From assembly GCA_964385645.1 (NCBI GenBank), contig CAYLPT010000070.1:49935-113934 (forward strand): DNA of 64,000 nt. Reading direction: 5' to 3'. Shown here piece after piece: positions 51,813-60,900 of this stretch. Numbering within the stretch: position 1 is the first letter of the stretch; every line of letters begins with the position of its first letter. Source of the DNA: CAYLPT01 sp964385645 (GTDB lineage: Bacteria; Armatimonadota; Hebobacteria; Hebobacterales; Hebobacteraceae). Made by a program: the position numbers and the translations under genes. Below the pieces are notes generated by a model. That model saw only the letters and a list, made by a program, of their open reading frames with translations, made no database searches and was not told the origin of the DNA.

Positions 51813-54314
51813 ATGATGCGTGCCCTGTGCATAGCCGCCTGCGCCACCCTCGCCCTCGCGGCGACCGGCTATGGCGGGGCGGCCCTGCCGAACATCGAGG
51901 AGAGAAGGATGGAGGTTCAACGCCAACTCGACCCGCCCCCCGCACCCTACCAGGTGACCCGCGCGCCCCGCGACGGCCAGCGGCTCACCACCAACCCGCC
52001 GGTGTTCGTCTGGCTACCGGTGGAGGGGATGAGCGACTACCTCCTGCAGTACGGGCGCGACCCGGAGTTCGGCGACGCCTCCACTGTCACCATCCGTGAG
52101 CCGATGACGCCGCGCACGGTTCGCGCGGCCCTCCCGTGGGTTGGGGAGCGCGAGTTCACCTACACCCCGCGGCCGGCCACCGTTCGGGTGCTGCGGGAGC
52201 CCCTCGCGGCGGGCGTGTGGTACTGGCGAGTGGGCTGCGATGCGGGCGACGGAGTGGGAGAGGCGTTCGGCCCGACTTGGCGGTTCACCATCGCGCCGGA
52301 CGCGGTGGAGGTCCCCTTCCCAGAGGTCGAGGAGGTGATCGCGCGCGCCGCGCGCTCCCGGCCGCGGATGTGGGTGACCCCGGAGCGCCTGCCTCGGCTG
52401 CGGGATCTGGGCCAGGGCGAGCTGAAGGAGCAGCTCACTCGCTTCCTCGCCTCCTGCGAGCGCTACCTCGGCGAGCCGCTGCTGCCCGAGCCGGACTTCC
52501 TGCCCACCGGCGAGGAGTGGGGCCCGGCCTACACGCGCACCTTCCGCACCACCCGACCCTTCATGCGCGGCATGATGCTGTGTGCTGAGGCCTACCTGCT
52601 GAGCGGCGATCGCCGCTTCGGCGAGGAAGCAAAGCGGCGCCTGCTGCACATCGTCTCCTGGGACCCCGAGGGCAGCACCAGCCTGAGCCACAATGACGAG
52701 CCGGGCACCGAGATTGTGCGCCTAGCCCCGCGGGTCTACGATTACATCTACGACCTGCTCAGCCCCGAGGAGCGCGCCCTCTGCCTGGAGTCCTTCGCCG
52801 CCCGCCTGCCCCAGCTCTACCACGCCCTGCGCAGCCGGCCCTTCGAGGTCAACCCCTTCGAGAGCCATGCCATGGGCTACTACCTGCCCGACCTCACCGA
52901 GGCCTGCCTCGCGCTTGCCGGCGAGCTGGAGGTGGCGGAGTGGCTGGAGTACTGCCTGATGATGCTGTGGGCCCCCTTCTTCCCACCGTACGGCGGGGAG
53001 GACGGAGGCTGGTCCGAGGGGCCGAGCTACTGGGGCTGGACGGTCAACGTATTTGTGCGTACCTTCGAGCTGGTGGAGCAGATGACACGCGTGCCCATCC
53101 ACCAGCGGGAGTGGCTGCGCCACACCGGCTACTACAAGCTTTACGGGAATCCGCCCTACGCCAAGCTGTCCCCCTTCGGCGACGGGCACGAACATCCACC
53201 CCAGGGCACCGAGGCGGTGTGGGCGCTGGCGCTGACCTTCAGCGACCCCTTCCTCAAGTGGTACGCCGAGCAGCGCAACTTCTCGCCCTGGGGCCTGGAG
53301 GCATTCCTGCTACACGACCGCGACCAGGCGCTCGCCGGCCGGCCGCCCAGCGACCTGCCCCAGGCGCGCTGCTTCCCCGATGTCGGCCTCATGTGCATGC
53401 ACAGCGATCTCGCGCACGCCGACCGCAACGTGCAAGTCCTGCTGCGCAGCTCACCCTATGGGTCCATCAGCCACTCCTTCGCCGACCAAAACGCCTTCAC
53501 CCTCGACGCCTTCGGCGAGCCCCTCGCCATCAGCTCCGGCTACTACCCGTACTACGGCAGCCCCCACCACCGGAACTGGACCTGGCAGACGAAGGCCGCC
53601 AACAGCATCGGAGTCAATGGCGAGGGACAGACCACGCGGGACTGGGACGCCAAGGGGAGGATCCTACACTGCGAGGCCAGCGACTACTGCCACTACGCGG
53701 TGGGCGATGCCACCGCGGCCTACCGGGGCCGGCTCCGACGCTTCCACCGCCACCTGCTCTTCCTCCGGCCCCAGGCCCCTGACATGGACCCCGCAGTGGT
53801 CATCTACGATGACCTCGCCAGCCCCGAGCCGGCGACGTACCAGTGGTGGCTGCACGCCCTGGAGGAGATGGAGGTGGACCCCGCGCGCCAGAGGGTCCAG
53901 ATCCAGCGGGGCGGGGCCGCGCTCGAGGTGATGTTCCTGGCGCCCCACGGGCTCTCGTTCTCCCAGACCGACCAGTTCGGCGTCCCCCCCGAGGGCAACT
54001 ACCCGAACCAGTGGCACCTGACCGCGGAGACCACCGCCGAGCGCGACAGCTGCCGCTTCCTCACCCTTCTGCTGCCCCACAGGAGGGGAGAGGCCGACCC
54101 CGACCGGCGGGCGCGGCTGCTCTCTGGAGAGGGCCACCTCGGGCTGGAGGTGAGCCTGCAGGGACGGCGGCACGTGGTGGCCTTCCGCACCGCCGATGCG
54201 CACCCGGGGCCCATACAGGTGGGCGACCTCTTGCTCACCGGCGATGTCGGGGCCGCCTCCTGGGACAGCGAGGGCAGGCCGACGGGAGCGGCCGCGATCG
54301 CGCTTCCAAGATGA
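51813..54314 (+). CDS. Secreted heparinase II/III-like polysaccharide lyase (DUF4962 type)
   Basis: The protein has 833 residues. A signal peptide (ALCIAACATLALAATGYGGA) is followed by a fibronectin-like domain (RLTTNPPVFVWLPVEGMSDY). A helical toroid holds the likely catalytic residues: TRPFMRGMMLCAEAYLLSGD, NPFESHAMGYYLPDL and GGWSEGPSYWGWTVN. The C-terminal beta-sandwich domain has SPYGSISHSFADQNAFTLDA and WTWQTKAANSIGVNGEGQTT, the hallmark of heparinase II/III (PL12/15/17/21-like) enzymes. Either of two adjacent ATGs (51813, 51816) may be used; AGGAGGGG better suits the second. The exact uronic-acid polymer is unknown. Confidence 0.88.
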   Translation: MMRALCIAACATLALAATGYGGAALPNIEERRMEVQRQLDPPPAPYQVTRAPRDGQRLTTNPPVFVWLPVEGMSDYLLQYGRDPEFGDASTVTIREPMTPRTVRAALPWVGEREFTYTPRPATVRVLREPLAAGVWYWRVGCDAGDGVGEAFGPTWRFTIAPDAVEVPFPEVEEVIARAARSRPRMWVTPERLPRLRDLGQGELKEQLTRFLASCERYLGEPLLPEPDFLPTGEEWGPAYTRTFRTTRPFMRGMMLCAEAYLLSGDRRFGEEAKRRLLHIVSWDPEGSTSLSHNDEPGTEIVRLAPRVYDYIYDLLSPEERALCLESFAARLPQLYHALRSRPFEVNPFESHAMGYYLPDLTEACLALAGELEVAEWLEYCLMMLWAPFFPPYGGEDGGWSEGPSYWGWTVNVFVRTFELVEQMTRVPIHQREWLRHTGYYKLYGNPPYAKLSPFGDGHEHPPQGTEAVWALALTFSDPFLKWYAEQRNFSPWGLEAFLLHDRDQALAGRPPSDLPQARCFPDVGLMCMHSDLAHADRNVQVLLRSSPYGSISHSFADQNAFTLDAFGEPLAISSGYYPYYGSPHHRNWTWQTKAANSIGVNGEGQTTRDWDAKGRILHCEASDYCHYAVGDATAAYRGRLRRFHRHLLFLRPQAPDMDPAVVIYDDLASPEPATYQWWLHALEEMEVDPARQRVQIQRGGAALEVMFLAPHGLSFSQTDQFGVPPEGNYPNQWHLTAETTAERDSCRFLTLLLPHRRGEADPDRRARLLSGEGHLGLEVSLQGRRHVVAFRTADAHPGPIQVGDLLLTGDVGAASWDSEGRPTGAAAIALPR

Positions 54315-54399
54315 GCAGATCGCCACGCGCGCTCGCGCGCGGGCCTGCGAGGACGGCGCCAAGACGCGGCGCGACACACATGGAGGGAGAGGACCAGGC

Positions 54400-55194
54400 A
54401 TGCGAGTCTACATCAGCAGCGACATGGAGGGCATCGCCGGGGTGCACCTGTGGGAGCAGACCGGCGGCGACAACGATGCCTACCGGGAAGCGCGGGCCCT
54501 GCTGACCCGGAGCATCAACGCCGCGGCCGAGGGCGCACTGGAGGCCGGCGCGACGTACGTGCTCGCGGACGACGGACACTCCGGGGCCACCAACCTGGTC
54601 CTCGGCGACCTCCACCCCCAGGTCGAGTACGCGCGCGGCAAGCCCAAGCCCTTCTGGCTCGCGGGGCTCGATGAGAGCTTCGACGCCAGCCTCTTCATCG
54701 GCTGCCACGCCATGGCCGGCACCCGCGCCGCGGTGCTGTCCCACACCATGTCGGAGGAGATCCAGAACCTGCGCGTCAACGGCCGACTGATGGGCGAGAT
54801 CGGCCTCTGGGCGGCCGCCTGCGGCCACTTCGGGGTGCCTTGCGTCCTGGTGAGTGGTTGCGACAAGGCCTGTGCGGAGGCGGAGTCCCTGGTTCCCGGG
54901 ATCCAGGCCGTGGTCAGCAAGAGAAGCCTCTCCCAGCACTGCGCCGTGCTCAGGAAGCCGGAGCTGGTCATTGATGAGATCAGAGAGCGCACGCGCGCAA
55001 CACTGGCCAAGGGGCCGGCGGTCCAGCCCTACTCGGTCGGCACGCCGGTCGAGGTGCAGATCGAGTTCACCAGCACGCGACACGCCGACGCGACCGCGAT
55101 CATCCCCGGCCGCGAGCGCCTGGATGGGCGCACCATCGCCTACCGCGGCAAGGACTTCGTCGAGGCCTTCCGGCTCTGCTTCGGGCTCGCCTGA
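54400..55194 (+). CDS. M55-family D-aminopeptidase (DppA-like)
   Basis: The protein has 264 residues. It matches the zinc D-aminopeptidase DppA residue by residue at the active site: D8 and E10 in SSDMEGIAG, H60 in DDGHSGA, H103 in GCHAMAGT, the nucleophile-position H115 in SHTM and E133 in GEIG. The family forms decamers and releases N-terminal D-amino acids from short peptides, such as peptidoglycan fragments. GGAGGGAGAGG lies before the ATG. It follows the lyase by 85 bases on the same strand, so it may be co-transcribed although the substrates differ. Confidence 0.92.
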   Translation: MRVYISSDMEGIAGVHLWEQTGGDNDAYREARALLTRSINAAAEGALEAGATYVLADDGHSGATNLVLGDLHPQVEYARGKPKPFWLAGLDESFDASLFIGCHAMAGTRAAVLSHTMSEEIQNLRVNGRLMGEIGLWAAACGHFGVPCVLVSGCDKACAEAESLVPGIQAVVSKRSLSQHCAVLRKPELVIDEIRERTRATLAKGPAVQPYSVGTPVEVQIEFTSTRHADATAIIPGRERLDGRTIAYRGKDFVEAFRLCFGLA

Positions 55195-55270
55195 TGCCGA
55201 GCGCACGTGACCGCCGGGTAGTCGGGCCACTCCTCGCCCTCGCGAGCGCTGCTAAGCGGCGCGCTAAGTG

Positions 55271-57094
55271 CTACCCCGGCGCGATCCTGACCATCAGCCC
55301 ATAGCGGAAGTCGGGCAGGCGGAGCTGCCCCGCGCTCAGCGCGGCCTCGCCCCGGCCCTCGCCCCAGGGCCAGAGGGTGGTCACGCGGCCCGCGGGGACG
55401 CCGAGCGCCCCGAGGTCAACGCGCTCGCCGCGCAGCGGCGGCGGCTCCTGCTCGTCCCGCAGCACCCGGTGCCAGCAGTCGGCCCGGTTGCGCACCCACA
55501 GCAGCGTGTGCCGCTCGCCCTTCAGCCCCAGCACCCACCGGCGCCCATCCGACAGGTCGAAGGGCTCGAAGCCCTCGGCATCTAGCTGCACCCCCTCCAG
55601 CAGCCCCGCAAAGGGCCGGAACTGCCCCCACAGGTTCTTCTGGTCCACATAGCTCTCCCAGTGCCAGATGTGCCCCGTGCCGGCCGCGCCGGCAAAGAAC
55701 GCCGCGAAGGTGACGTCGTGGAAGATGGTCCCCCGGTGGTCGGCACGATAGTAGCGGAAGGGGCCGGTGTGCCAGTCGTTCACCGCGCCGGTCTCCGCCA
55801 GCAGGATCGGCCTGTCGGGGCGGCGGGCGCGCCGGACGGCGTCCGCGCCCAGGGCCGCCGGCTCCCAGCGGCAGATCTCCCAGGCCGGGCCCTGATCGAG
55901 ATAGCGGTGCACCTGCTGGAAGTCCATCTCCTCCATCCTGAAGTCATCGTACCAGGCCTGGTAACGCGGGTCGTCGAAGCTGCCGATGGAGTTCGTCACC
56001 AGGTTCCGCGGCGCGCGCCGCTTGACCTCGGGCAGAGTCCTCCGCGTCCACTCCCGCTGCACCGACCAGTCGCTGGTGACGCAGCAGTTGATCTCGTTCC
56101 ACAGCTCCCAGGCCATGATCGTCGGGTCGTCGCCGTAGCGCGCCAGGTAGGCGTCCACCCGGCGCCACCACAGCCGCTGCCACTCCTCACTCTCAAACCA
56201 CTCGTCCATGTCCCGCGGGGTGCGGCCATCGTCGGGGTGCCGCAGGACCGTGGACTGCGAGGCCAGCTCCGGGTCGAAGGCGCGGAAGTTCTCGAGGCAC
56301 ACCTTCAGGCGCACCCCGTGCGCCCGGGCCTCCTCCACCACCGCGTCCAGATGGGCGAAGGTGCGCAGATCAAGCTCCCCCGCCACCTCCCCCTGGGCGT
56401 CGAAGTAGCCGGTCGAAAGCCACAGCCGCGCGAAGTTGCCCCCGTTGCGCGACAGCTCCCGGAACCAGCGCCGGTACTCCGCCGCGCCCAGCGTTCCCGA
56501 GGCGCCGAGCACCGCGAAGTGCTCCCCTCCCCTGGGCAGCCGATACCAGACCGGCCAGCACAGGTTGAGGCCGATCGCGCAGTAGGGCGCGCCGCTCGAG
56601 TACGCGAAGTAGCGGGGATCCCGGGCGCTTAGCTCCACATAGCCGGGATGGTCGGAGGGCTCGCACACGAAGTCGCCCTCTTCCAGCACCTCCCCCCGGG
56701 CGTCCAGGGCGCGGTAGCGGTAGCGCCCATCCTCCGTCGGCGTGAAGCGCGCCGCCCTCACCACCTCGCCCGTCGCCTGCACGTGCTCGTAGCCGCGGTC
56801 GTCGTAGTGCAGCTCGGCCGGCTGGTGCGCGAAGGCGGGCCGCACCTGGGCGATTCCGTCGGGGCCCACGAACTCCACCCGCTCCACCTGCCGACCGCCG
56901 GCGAACTCGCCGTGCCAGCGCCCATAGCGCGGGACGCGCCGGCCCCGCATCTCCTCGGCTCTGTCTGCCATCGGTCTCGCCTCCTCTGCCCCGGCCCACC
57001 TCCCCTGCCCGAGCAGCGGCGCCGCCGTCGCGGCCGCCGCCATCTTCAGGAAGGTCCGTCTGCTCAGCCTGTCCTGCGAGTTCCCGGAAGCCAT
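55271..57094 (-). CDS. Tat-exported DUF5060 plus GH5-like glycosidase
   Basis: The protein has 607 residues. A twin-arginine signal (LSRRTFLKMAAAATAAPLLG) starts it. A DUF5060 beta-sandwich (residues 50-150: GRWHGEFAGGRQVERVEF, FTPTEDGRYRYRALDARGEV) precedes a cellulase-like TIM barrel with GGNFARLWLSTGYFDAQG, acid/base E334 in AWELWNEIN and nucleophile E434 in ILLAETGAV. A short beta C-terminal domain ends the protein. AGGGAGAGGGG precedes the ATG. Tat export implies folding before transport, and the T2SS at 18.8-30.7 kb could carry it over the outer membrane. Confidence 0.9.
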   Translation of the reverse strand: MASGNSQDRLSRRTFLKMAAAATAAPLLGQGRWAGAEEARPMADRAEEMRGRRVPRYGRWHGEFAGGRQVERVEFVGPDGIAQVRPAFAHQPAELHYDDRGYEHVQATGEVVRAARFTPTEDGRYRYRALDARGEVLEEGDFVCEPSDHPGYVELSARDPRYFAYSSGAPYCAIGLNLCWPVWYRLPRGGEHFAVLGASGTLGAAEYRRWFRELSRNGGNFARLWLSTGYFDAQGEVAGELDLRTFAHLDAVVEEARAHGVRLKVCLENFRAFDPELASQSTVLRHPDDGRTPRDMDEWFESEEWQRLWWRRVDAYLARYGDDPTIMAWELWNEINCCVTSDWSVQREWTRRTLPEVKRRAPRNLVTNSIGSFDDPRYQAWYDDFRMEEMDFQQVHRYLDQGPAWEICRWEPAALGADAVRRARRPDRPILLAETGAVNDWHTGPFRYYRADHRGTIFHDVTFAAFFAGAAGTGHIWHWESYVDQKNLWGQFRPFAGLLEGVQLDAEGFEPFDLSDGRRWVLGLKGERHTLLWVRNRADCWHRVLRDEQEPPPLRGERVDLGALGVPAGRVTTLWPWGEGRGEAALSAGQLRLPDFRYGLMVRIAPG

Positions 57095-57145
57095 CTCGAG
57101 TCCCCTCTCCCTCAGACCTCAGGCTGTCCCCGATCAGGGCGGCCG

Positions 57146-57821
57146 TCAGTCCAGCCGCGTGACCACGGCCTCCCCGGCGTGGGGCACTGCGTCGTACTGG
57201 GCGTAGGTCCGCCCCTCGACCTTCCGGGTGTCGTATGCCCTCACCTCCTCGCCCTGGCGCACCGAGAAGCGCGACCAGCCCTCCGGGACGCGGTTGCGCA
57301 CCGTGAGCGCCTGGTCGTAGAGCTCCGTGAAGGGGCGACCGTAGGTCTCCCCCTGCCCCTCATCACACTCCACCACCACCCAGACGCCCTCCTCCAGCGC
57401 CCGCGTCGGTAGCTCAACAGCCGCTCCGCGGTGCTCTCCTCGTCGGAGATGGAGTGGCTGCGCGGCCGCTGCAAGACCAGGTGCTTGGCCCGCAGCTCCT
57501 CCATCTCCTCGCCGCTGATCTCCCAGGTGGTGCCCCTGCCCCGCACAAAGGGCAGCAGCTTGCTGCGGTGGGGCGAGCCCCCCCAGATGTACCGCGAGCA
57601 CTCCCCGATCTCGTAGTTCGCCTCCGCGTAGCCCGCCACGTCCCGGTGGTGCATGGTGTGGTTGGCCAGCTCATGCCCGAACTGCGGGCAGATCACCTCT
57701 CACGTCTCCAGGTTGCGCCGATGGCGCTCCAGGCCCGGATTCACGAAGAACGTGCCCACCAGACCCCGCTTGTTCATCTCCGGGATAGCGATCTCAGCCT
57801 GGCTGATCATCTATCAGTTCA
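57146..57821 (-). pseudogene. Polysaccharide deacetylase-like gene, broken
   Basis: Minus-strand pieces line up as one NodB-like protein: AEIAIPEMNKRGLVGTFFVN, then PQFGHELANHTMHHRDVAGY, SKLLPFVRGRGTTWEISGEE, and in another frame GVWVVVECDEGQGETYGRPF to VPHAGEAVVTRLD. The N-terminal TFDDG motif is missing, with stops just upstream. A TGA sits in LET*EVIC (57699-57701, probably an original Trp). A frameshift lies near 57410-57430. Three lesions make it a clear pseudogene. GHELANHTMHH retains the metal-binding histidines. Confidence 0.75.
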
Positions 57822-58130
57822 TCTGCCCGACAGCAGCCTCTGTGCCCCACACGCCGGTACATTACCGGGGCAGGTGAACTGACGGGGCGTCACCTGCTCA
57901 GCGCCAGCCCGGTGAGGGCCCGGCGTGCTCAGCCGAACTCCTCTGTGGGCTGCGCCCTGGACACCCGACGCGACGGAGAAGGTGTTTCGTCCTGTGGAAT
58001 ATGGAGGGTGAGTGCTCTGCCGCGCTCGGCGTCGGGCAGACGGGCGCGGCGAGCCGGCTCGCACAGCGCCCGACGCCGTCGCGGGAGGGCACGGGGGCCG
58101 CCGTGTCGGGTGCAGGGAGGGATGCCGGGC
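57822..58130. other. Intergenic region upstream of the SLH gene
   Basis: No gene is recognised. It contains the nested inverted repeat at 58027-58078 and ends in GGGAGGGA, the binding site of the SLH gene. Confidence 0.45.
58027..58078 (+). repeat. Nested stem-loop in the 5' region of the SLH gene
   Basis: CGGCGTCGGGC (58027-58037) pairs perfectly with 58068-58078. Inside the loop, CGAGCCGGCTCG (58050-58061) is a 12-base palindrome. The structure is about 50 bases before the start codon and could be an mRNA leader structure or a regulator site. Confidence 0.55.
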
Positions 58131-58913
58131 ATGCGGACAGGTGGTGGTATGAGGGGAGGGTTCCGATCGCGCGGTCGCTGGGCTTGCGCGGGCCTGCTGG
58201 CCGCCGCGCTCGTGTGCCTGTCGGGCGCCGCGGCGACCGCTGACATACCGCTGGGGACCACCGTGCGCAACTACGCGGTGGTCATCTACGAGGGCGGGAT
58301 CGTGGTCTCCAATCCGGCTGACGTGCTGGTCGGGTTCTCCGACGTGCCCGCCGATCACTGGGCCTTCGCGGAGATCATGGCCTGCGTCACCGCCGGCATC
58401 GTGGGCGGGTACCCTGACGGCACGTACCGTCCGGAGGTTGCGGTGTCTCGCGATCAGATGGCGGTGTTCATCTCGCGCGGGCTCGCCGGCGGGGATTCGC
58501 ATGTGCCGACCGCGCCGGCCGAACCCTCGTTCGCGGACGTGCCGACCGACCACTGGGCCTACGCCTGGATCGAGCACCTCGCGGCCGAGGGCGTTGTCTC
58601 CGGGTACCCGGATGGGCTGTACCGCCCGCTAGAGGTGGTGAACCGGGGACAGATGGCAGTGTTCGTCGCGCGGTCCATAGCGGAGCCGACGGGGGATGCG
58701 GGGCTGGAGGGGTACACGCCGCCCGCCACGCCGACCTTTGAGGACGTCCAGCCCGAGGGCGAGTGGCAGTGGTGCTATCGGCATGTAGAGTGCATCGTCG
58801 CCGAGGGGGTCACCAACGGCTATGACGACGGCCTCTACCACCCCGAGCGCTCCGTCTCCCGAGATCAGATGGCCGTATTCCTGTTCCGCGCGTTGGGGCT
58901 GGGGGACGAGTAG
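58131..58913 (+). CDS. Secreted protein with three SLH domains
   Basis: The protein has 260 residues. A signal peptide (ACAGLLAAALVCLSGAAATA) is followed by a short 40-residue piece and three S-layer homology repeats: FSDVPADHWAFAEIMACVTA with GGYPDGTYRPEVAVSRDQMA; FADVPTDHWAYAWIEHLAAE with SGYPDGLYRPLEVVNRGQMA; FEDVQPEGEWQWCYRHVECI with NGYDDGLYHPERSVSRDQMA. Nothing else is attached, so it is an SLH-only protein. In Armatimonadota such proteins probably bind the cell-wall polymer. The ATG at 58131 follows GGGAGGGA; an ATG at 58122 overlaps that site. Confidence 0.9.
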   Translation: MRTGGGMRGGFRSRGRWACAGLLAAALVCLSGAAATADIPLGTTVRNYAVVIYEGGIVVSNPADVLVGFSDVPADHWAFAEIMACVTAGIVGGYPDGTYRPEVAVSRDQMAVFISRGLAGGDSHVPTAPAEPSFADVPTDHWAYAWIEHLAAEGVVSGYPDGLYRPLEVVNRGQMAVFVARSIAEPTGDAGLEGYTPPATPTFEDVQPEGEWQWCYRHVECIVAEGVTNGYDDGLYHPERSVSRDQMAVFLFRALGLGDE

Positions 58914-58958
58914 CGCGGCCAGCCGCGACGCCGTGACAGCGCGCCGGGCGTGGCGTGC

Positions 58959-59876
58959 TCAGCTGGCGGCGGGAGGACCGGCCTCTGGGTCCGGCGCCGG
59001 CAAGGGGCGAGTCCGGATGAACTGCCAGACGCCGGCGACAAGCCCCAGGACGATCGCCGCAAGGCGGGTCGGATGGAGCAGACGTCGGGCGGTGACCCAG
59101 TTCGATGCTGCCCATAGAAGCGCATGTCCTGTTGCCTGGGCGCCCTCGGTGCACCGGTTGCGCTTGACGAAGACGAATGTATTCCGGATCTGGAAATAGC
59201 AGACGCGCGCGCCTCCAAGGAACTCTCTGCTGCTAGCGCTGCCTTCATGCTGGGCCTCTGCCCGCTCGACCTGCAGGAGTGTCCACCCAACCCGACGTAG
59301 CCGGTGCAGGAGGTCCGTCTCCTCGTAGTAGAGGAAGTACTCCGGATAGAACGACCCGACCCGCGTGAGCGCTGCGGCGCGCAGGAGAAGTACTGCTCCG
59401 CTTAGCCAGGTTGCAGCGCGAGGGCCGACTGCCAGTCGGGCGCCGCCGGGCTGCGCGACGGGATCATGCATCTCACGGATCAGGGGACCGGCCGCTGCTG
59501 CAATCGGGGCAGCATCGAGGGCGGCCACTAGGGTGGCGAGGCAGTCTGGTCGGAGCACCACATCGGGGTTCATGACCAGGACGTACGGCAGACCTGATCG
59601 GATCGCGGCTGCGATGCCCTGGTTAGCTGCGGCTCCGTACCCGACGTTCCGCTTGTTACGCACTACCTCCACTTCCGGGAACCGCGCGGCGGCCAGATCG
59701 GCGCTCCCGTCCCGCGAGGCATTGTCGACCACCATCACGCGCGCTGGCGCGGGCTCCTGCTCGAAGAGCGAACGCAGGCATGCCGGCAGACAGCGCGCTG
59801 AGTTGTAGCTGACGACGACGCACAGAACGGGCGCGGGTATGGGGAGCTCCCCAGCAGCCAGTCCTCGGTCACACAC
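58959..59876 (-). CDS. GT2-type glycosyltransferase (rhamnosyltransferase-like)
   Basis: The protein has about 305 residues. LCVVVSYNSARCLPACLRSL, VMVVDNASRDGSADLAAARF, NVGYGAAANQG and the DxD-like LVMNPDVVL are the GT2 motifs. EYFLYYEETDLLHRLRRVGW is the acceptor-loop and catalytic region seen in dTDP-rhamnosyltransferases. A C-terminal hydrophobic segment (LAAIVLGLVAGVWQFI) may touch the membrane. The GTG at 59876 is chosen because TGGAGGTGG precedes it; the frame continues to an ATG at 59897. It overlaps the end of the next glycosyltransferase upstream, as the last gene of a four-gene chain. Confidence 0.88.
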   Translation of the reverse strand: MCDRGLAAGELPIPAPVLCVVVSYNSARCLPACLRSLFEQEPAPARVMVVDNASRDGSADLAAARFPEVEVVRNKRNVGYGAAANQGIAAAIRSGLPYVLVMNPDVVLRPDCLATLVAALDAAPIAAAAGPLIREMHDPVAQPGGARLAVGPRAATWLSGAVLLLRAAALTRVGSFYPEYFLYYEETDLLHRLRRVGWTLLQVERAEAQHEGSASSREFLGGARVCYFQIRNTFVFVKRNRCTEGAQATGHALLWAASNWVTARRLLHPTRLAAIVLGLVAGVWQFIRTRPLPAPDPEAGPPAAS

Positions 59877-60900
59877 GCCGCCCCACCTCCAGTCCATCCC
59901 TGGCGCGAGGCGCGCGTCCTGGCGCTACGGACCGGGCGCTACACGTAGCCCCCGACACGAACCCCGCTCCAAACCCCACCACCATCCCCGCCCGCACGGC
60001 GAGTGCGCGGGGTGAGATCCGGCCGCCGGAGGTGAGTGTGCCCAGGGCGGCGCCGAGCAGTAGGGGCAGGCCGGCCCAGGGGCGCCAGAATGTCGCCGCG
60101 GTGAGGCCGGCGGCCGCGAGGAGAAGGAGCGTCGGCGCGGCATAGGCGAGGCGCATGGCGCGGGGGTGCTTGCGGATGAAGCGCGCCTTGCCATGCCCGT
60201 AGCGGTACATCTGGCGAAGCAGCCCCAGCCAGGTGGCACGCGGGTGGAGCTGATAGGTAAGCGCGGGGCTCTGGTAGGCCTTCACACCCGCCTGGGCCAG
60301 CCGCCAGTTGAACTCGACGTCCTCGTTCGTCGTGAAGGACTCGTCGAAGAGGCCGAACCGCGCGAACACCTCTCTCCGGTAGACCGTCGCCACCGTCGTC
60401 GGGTCCACCCACCCCTCCAAGCGCCGCCCGAATCGAAGCGAGTGCGGGTTGCGCCCGATCCGGGAGGCTCGCACCCGCCCCGTCGCTCGCTGGAAGGGAG
60501 TATCCCCGGCGATGTCCTGCATGACACAGCGGCCGAGGCAGAGCGCGCCGGTATCCGCAAAGAGCCGGCGAACGTCGCGCACGAAGCCGGGCGGCACCAC
60601 AGCGTGACCCTCGACGAACGCGATGTACTCGCCGCGGGCGGCGCGAATGGCAGCGTTTCGACCGGACGCCACGCCAACTCCCGGGTTGTCAACAACCGAG
60701 AGCGGCACCGGGCTCGACGCCGCGTACCGCCGCAGGATGTCCGGGGTCAAGTCCGTCGAGCGCCCGTCGGCGACCACGATCTCATAGTCGTCCGGCGCGC
60801 AGTCCTGCCGCAGCAGCGCGTCGAGGCATTCCGCCAGATACCGCTCCTCGTTGCGGACGGGCAGGCAGACTGAGACCATGCCCTCGCGCTGGTCAGTCAT
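59869..60900 (-). CDS. GT2-type glycosyltransferase with C-terminal membrane segments
   Basis: The protein has 343 residues. VSVCLPVRNEERYLAECLDA, IVVADGRSTDLTPDIL, ASGRNAAIRAARGEYIAFVE and FDESFTTNEDVEFNWRLAQA are GT2 family A motifs. After the catalytic domain, hydrophobic segments (LLLLAAAGLTAATFW, ALAVRAGMVVGFGAGFVSG) anchor it to the inner membrane. This form resembles ExoA/succinoglycan-type chain builders. The start overlaps the stop of the GT4-type gene by four bases (ATGA), a sign of coupled translation. Confidence 0.88.
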   Translation of the reverse strand: MTDQREGMVSVCLPVRNEERYLAECLDALLRQDCAPDDYEIVVADGRSTDLTPDILRRYAASSPVPLSVVDNPGVGVASGRNAAIRAARGEYIAFVEGHAVVPPGFVRDVRRLFADTGALCLGRCVMQDIAGDTPFQRATGRVRASRIGRNPHSLRFGRRLEGWVDPTTVATVYRREVFARFGLFDESFTTNEDVEFNWRLAQAGVKAYQSPALTYQLHPRATWLGLLRQMYRYGHGKARFIRKHPRAMRLAYAAPTLLLLAAAGLTAATFWRPWAGLPLLLGAALGTLTSGGRISPRALAVRAGMVVGFGAGFVSGATCSARSVAPGRAPRARDGLEVGRRV

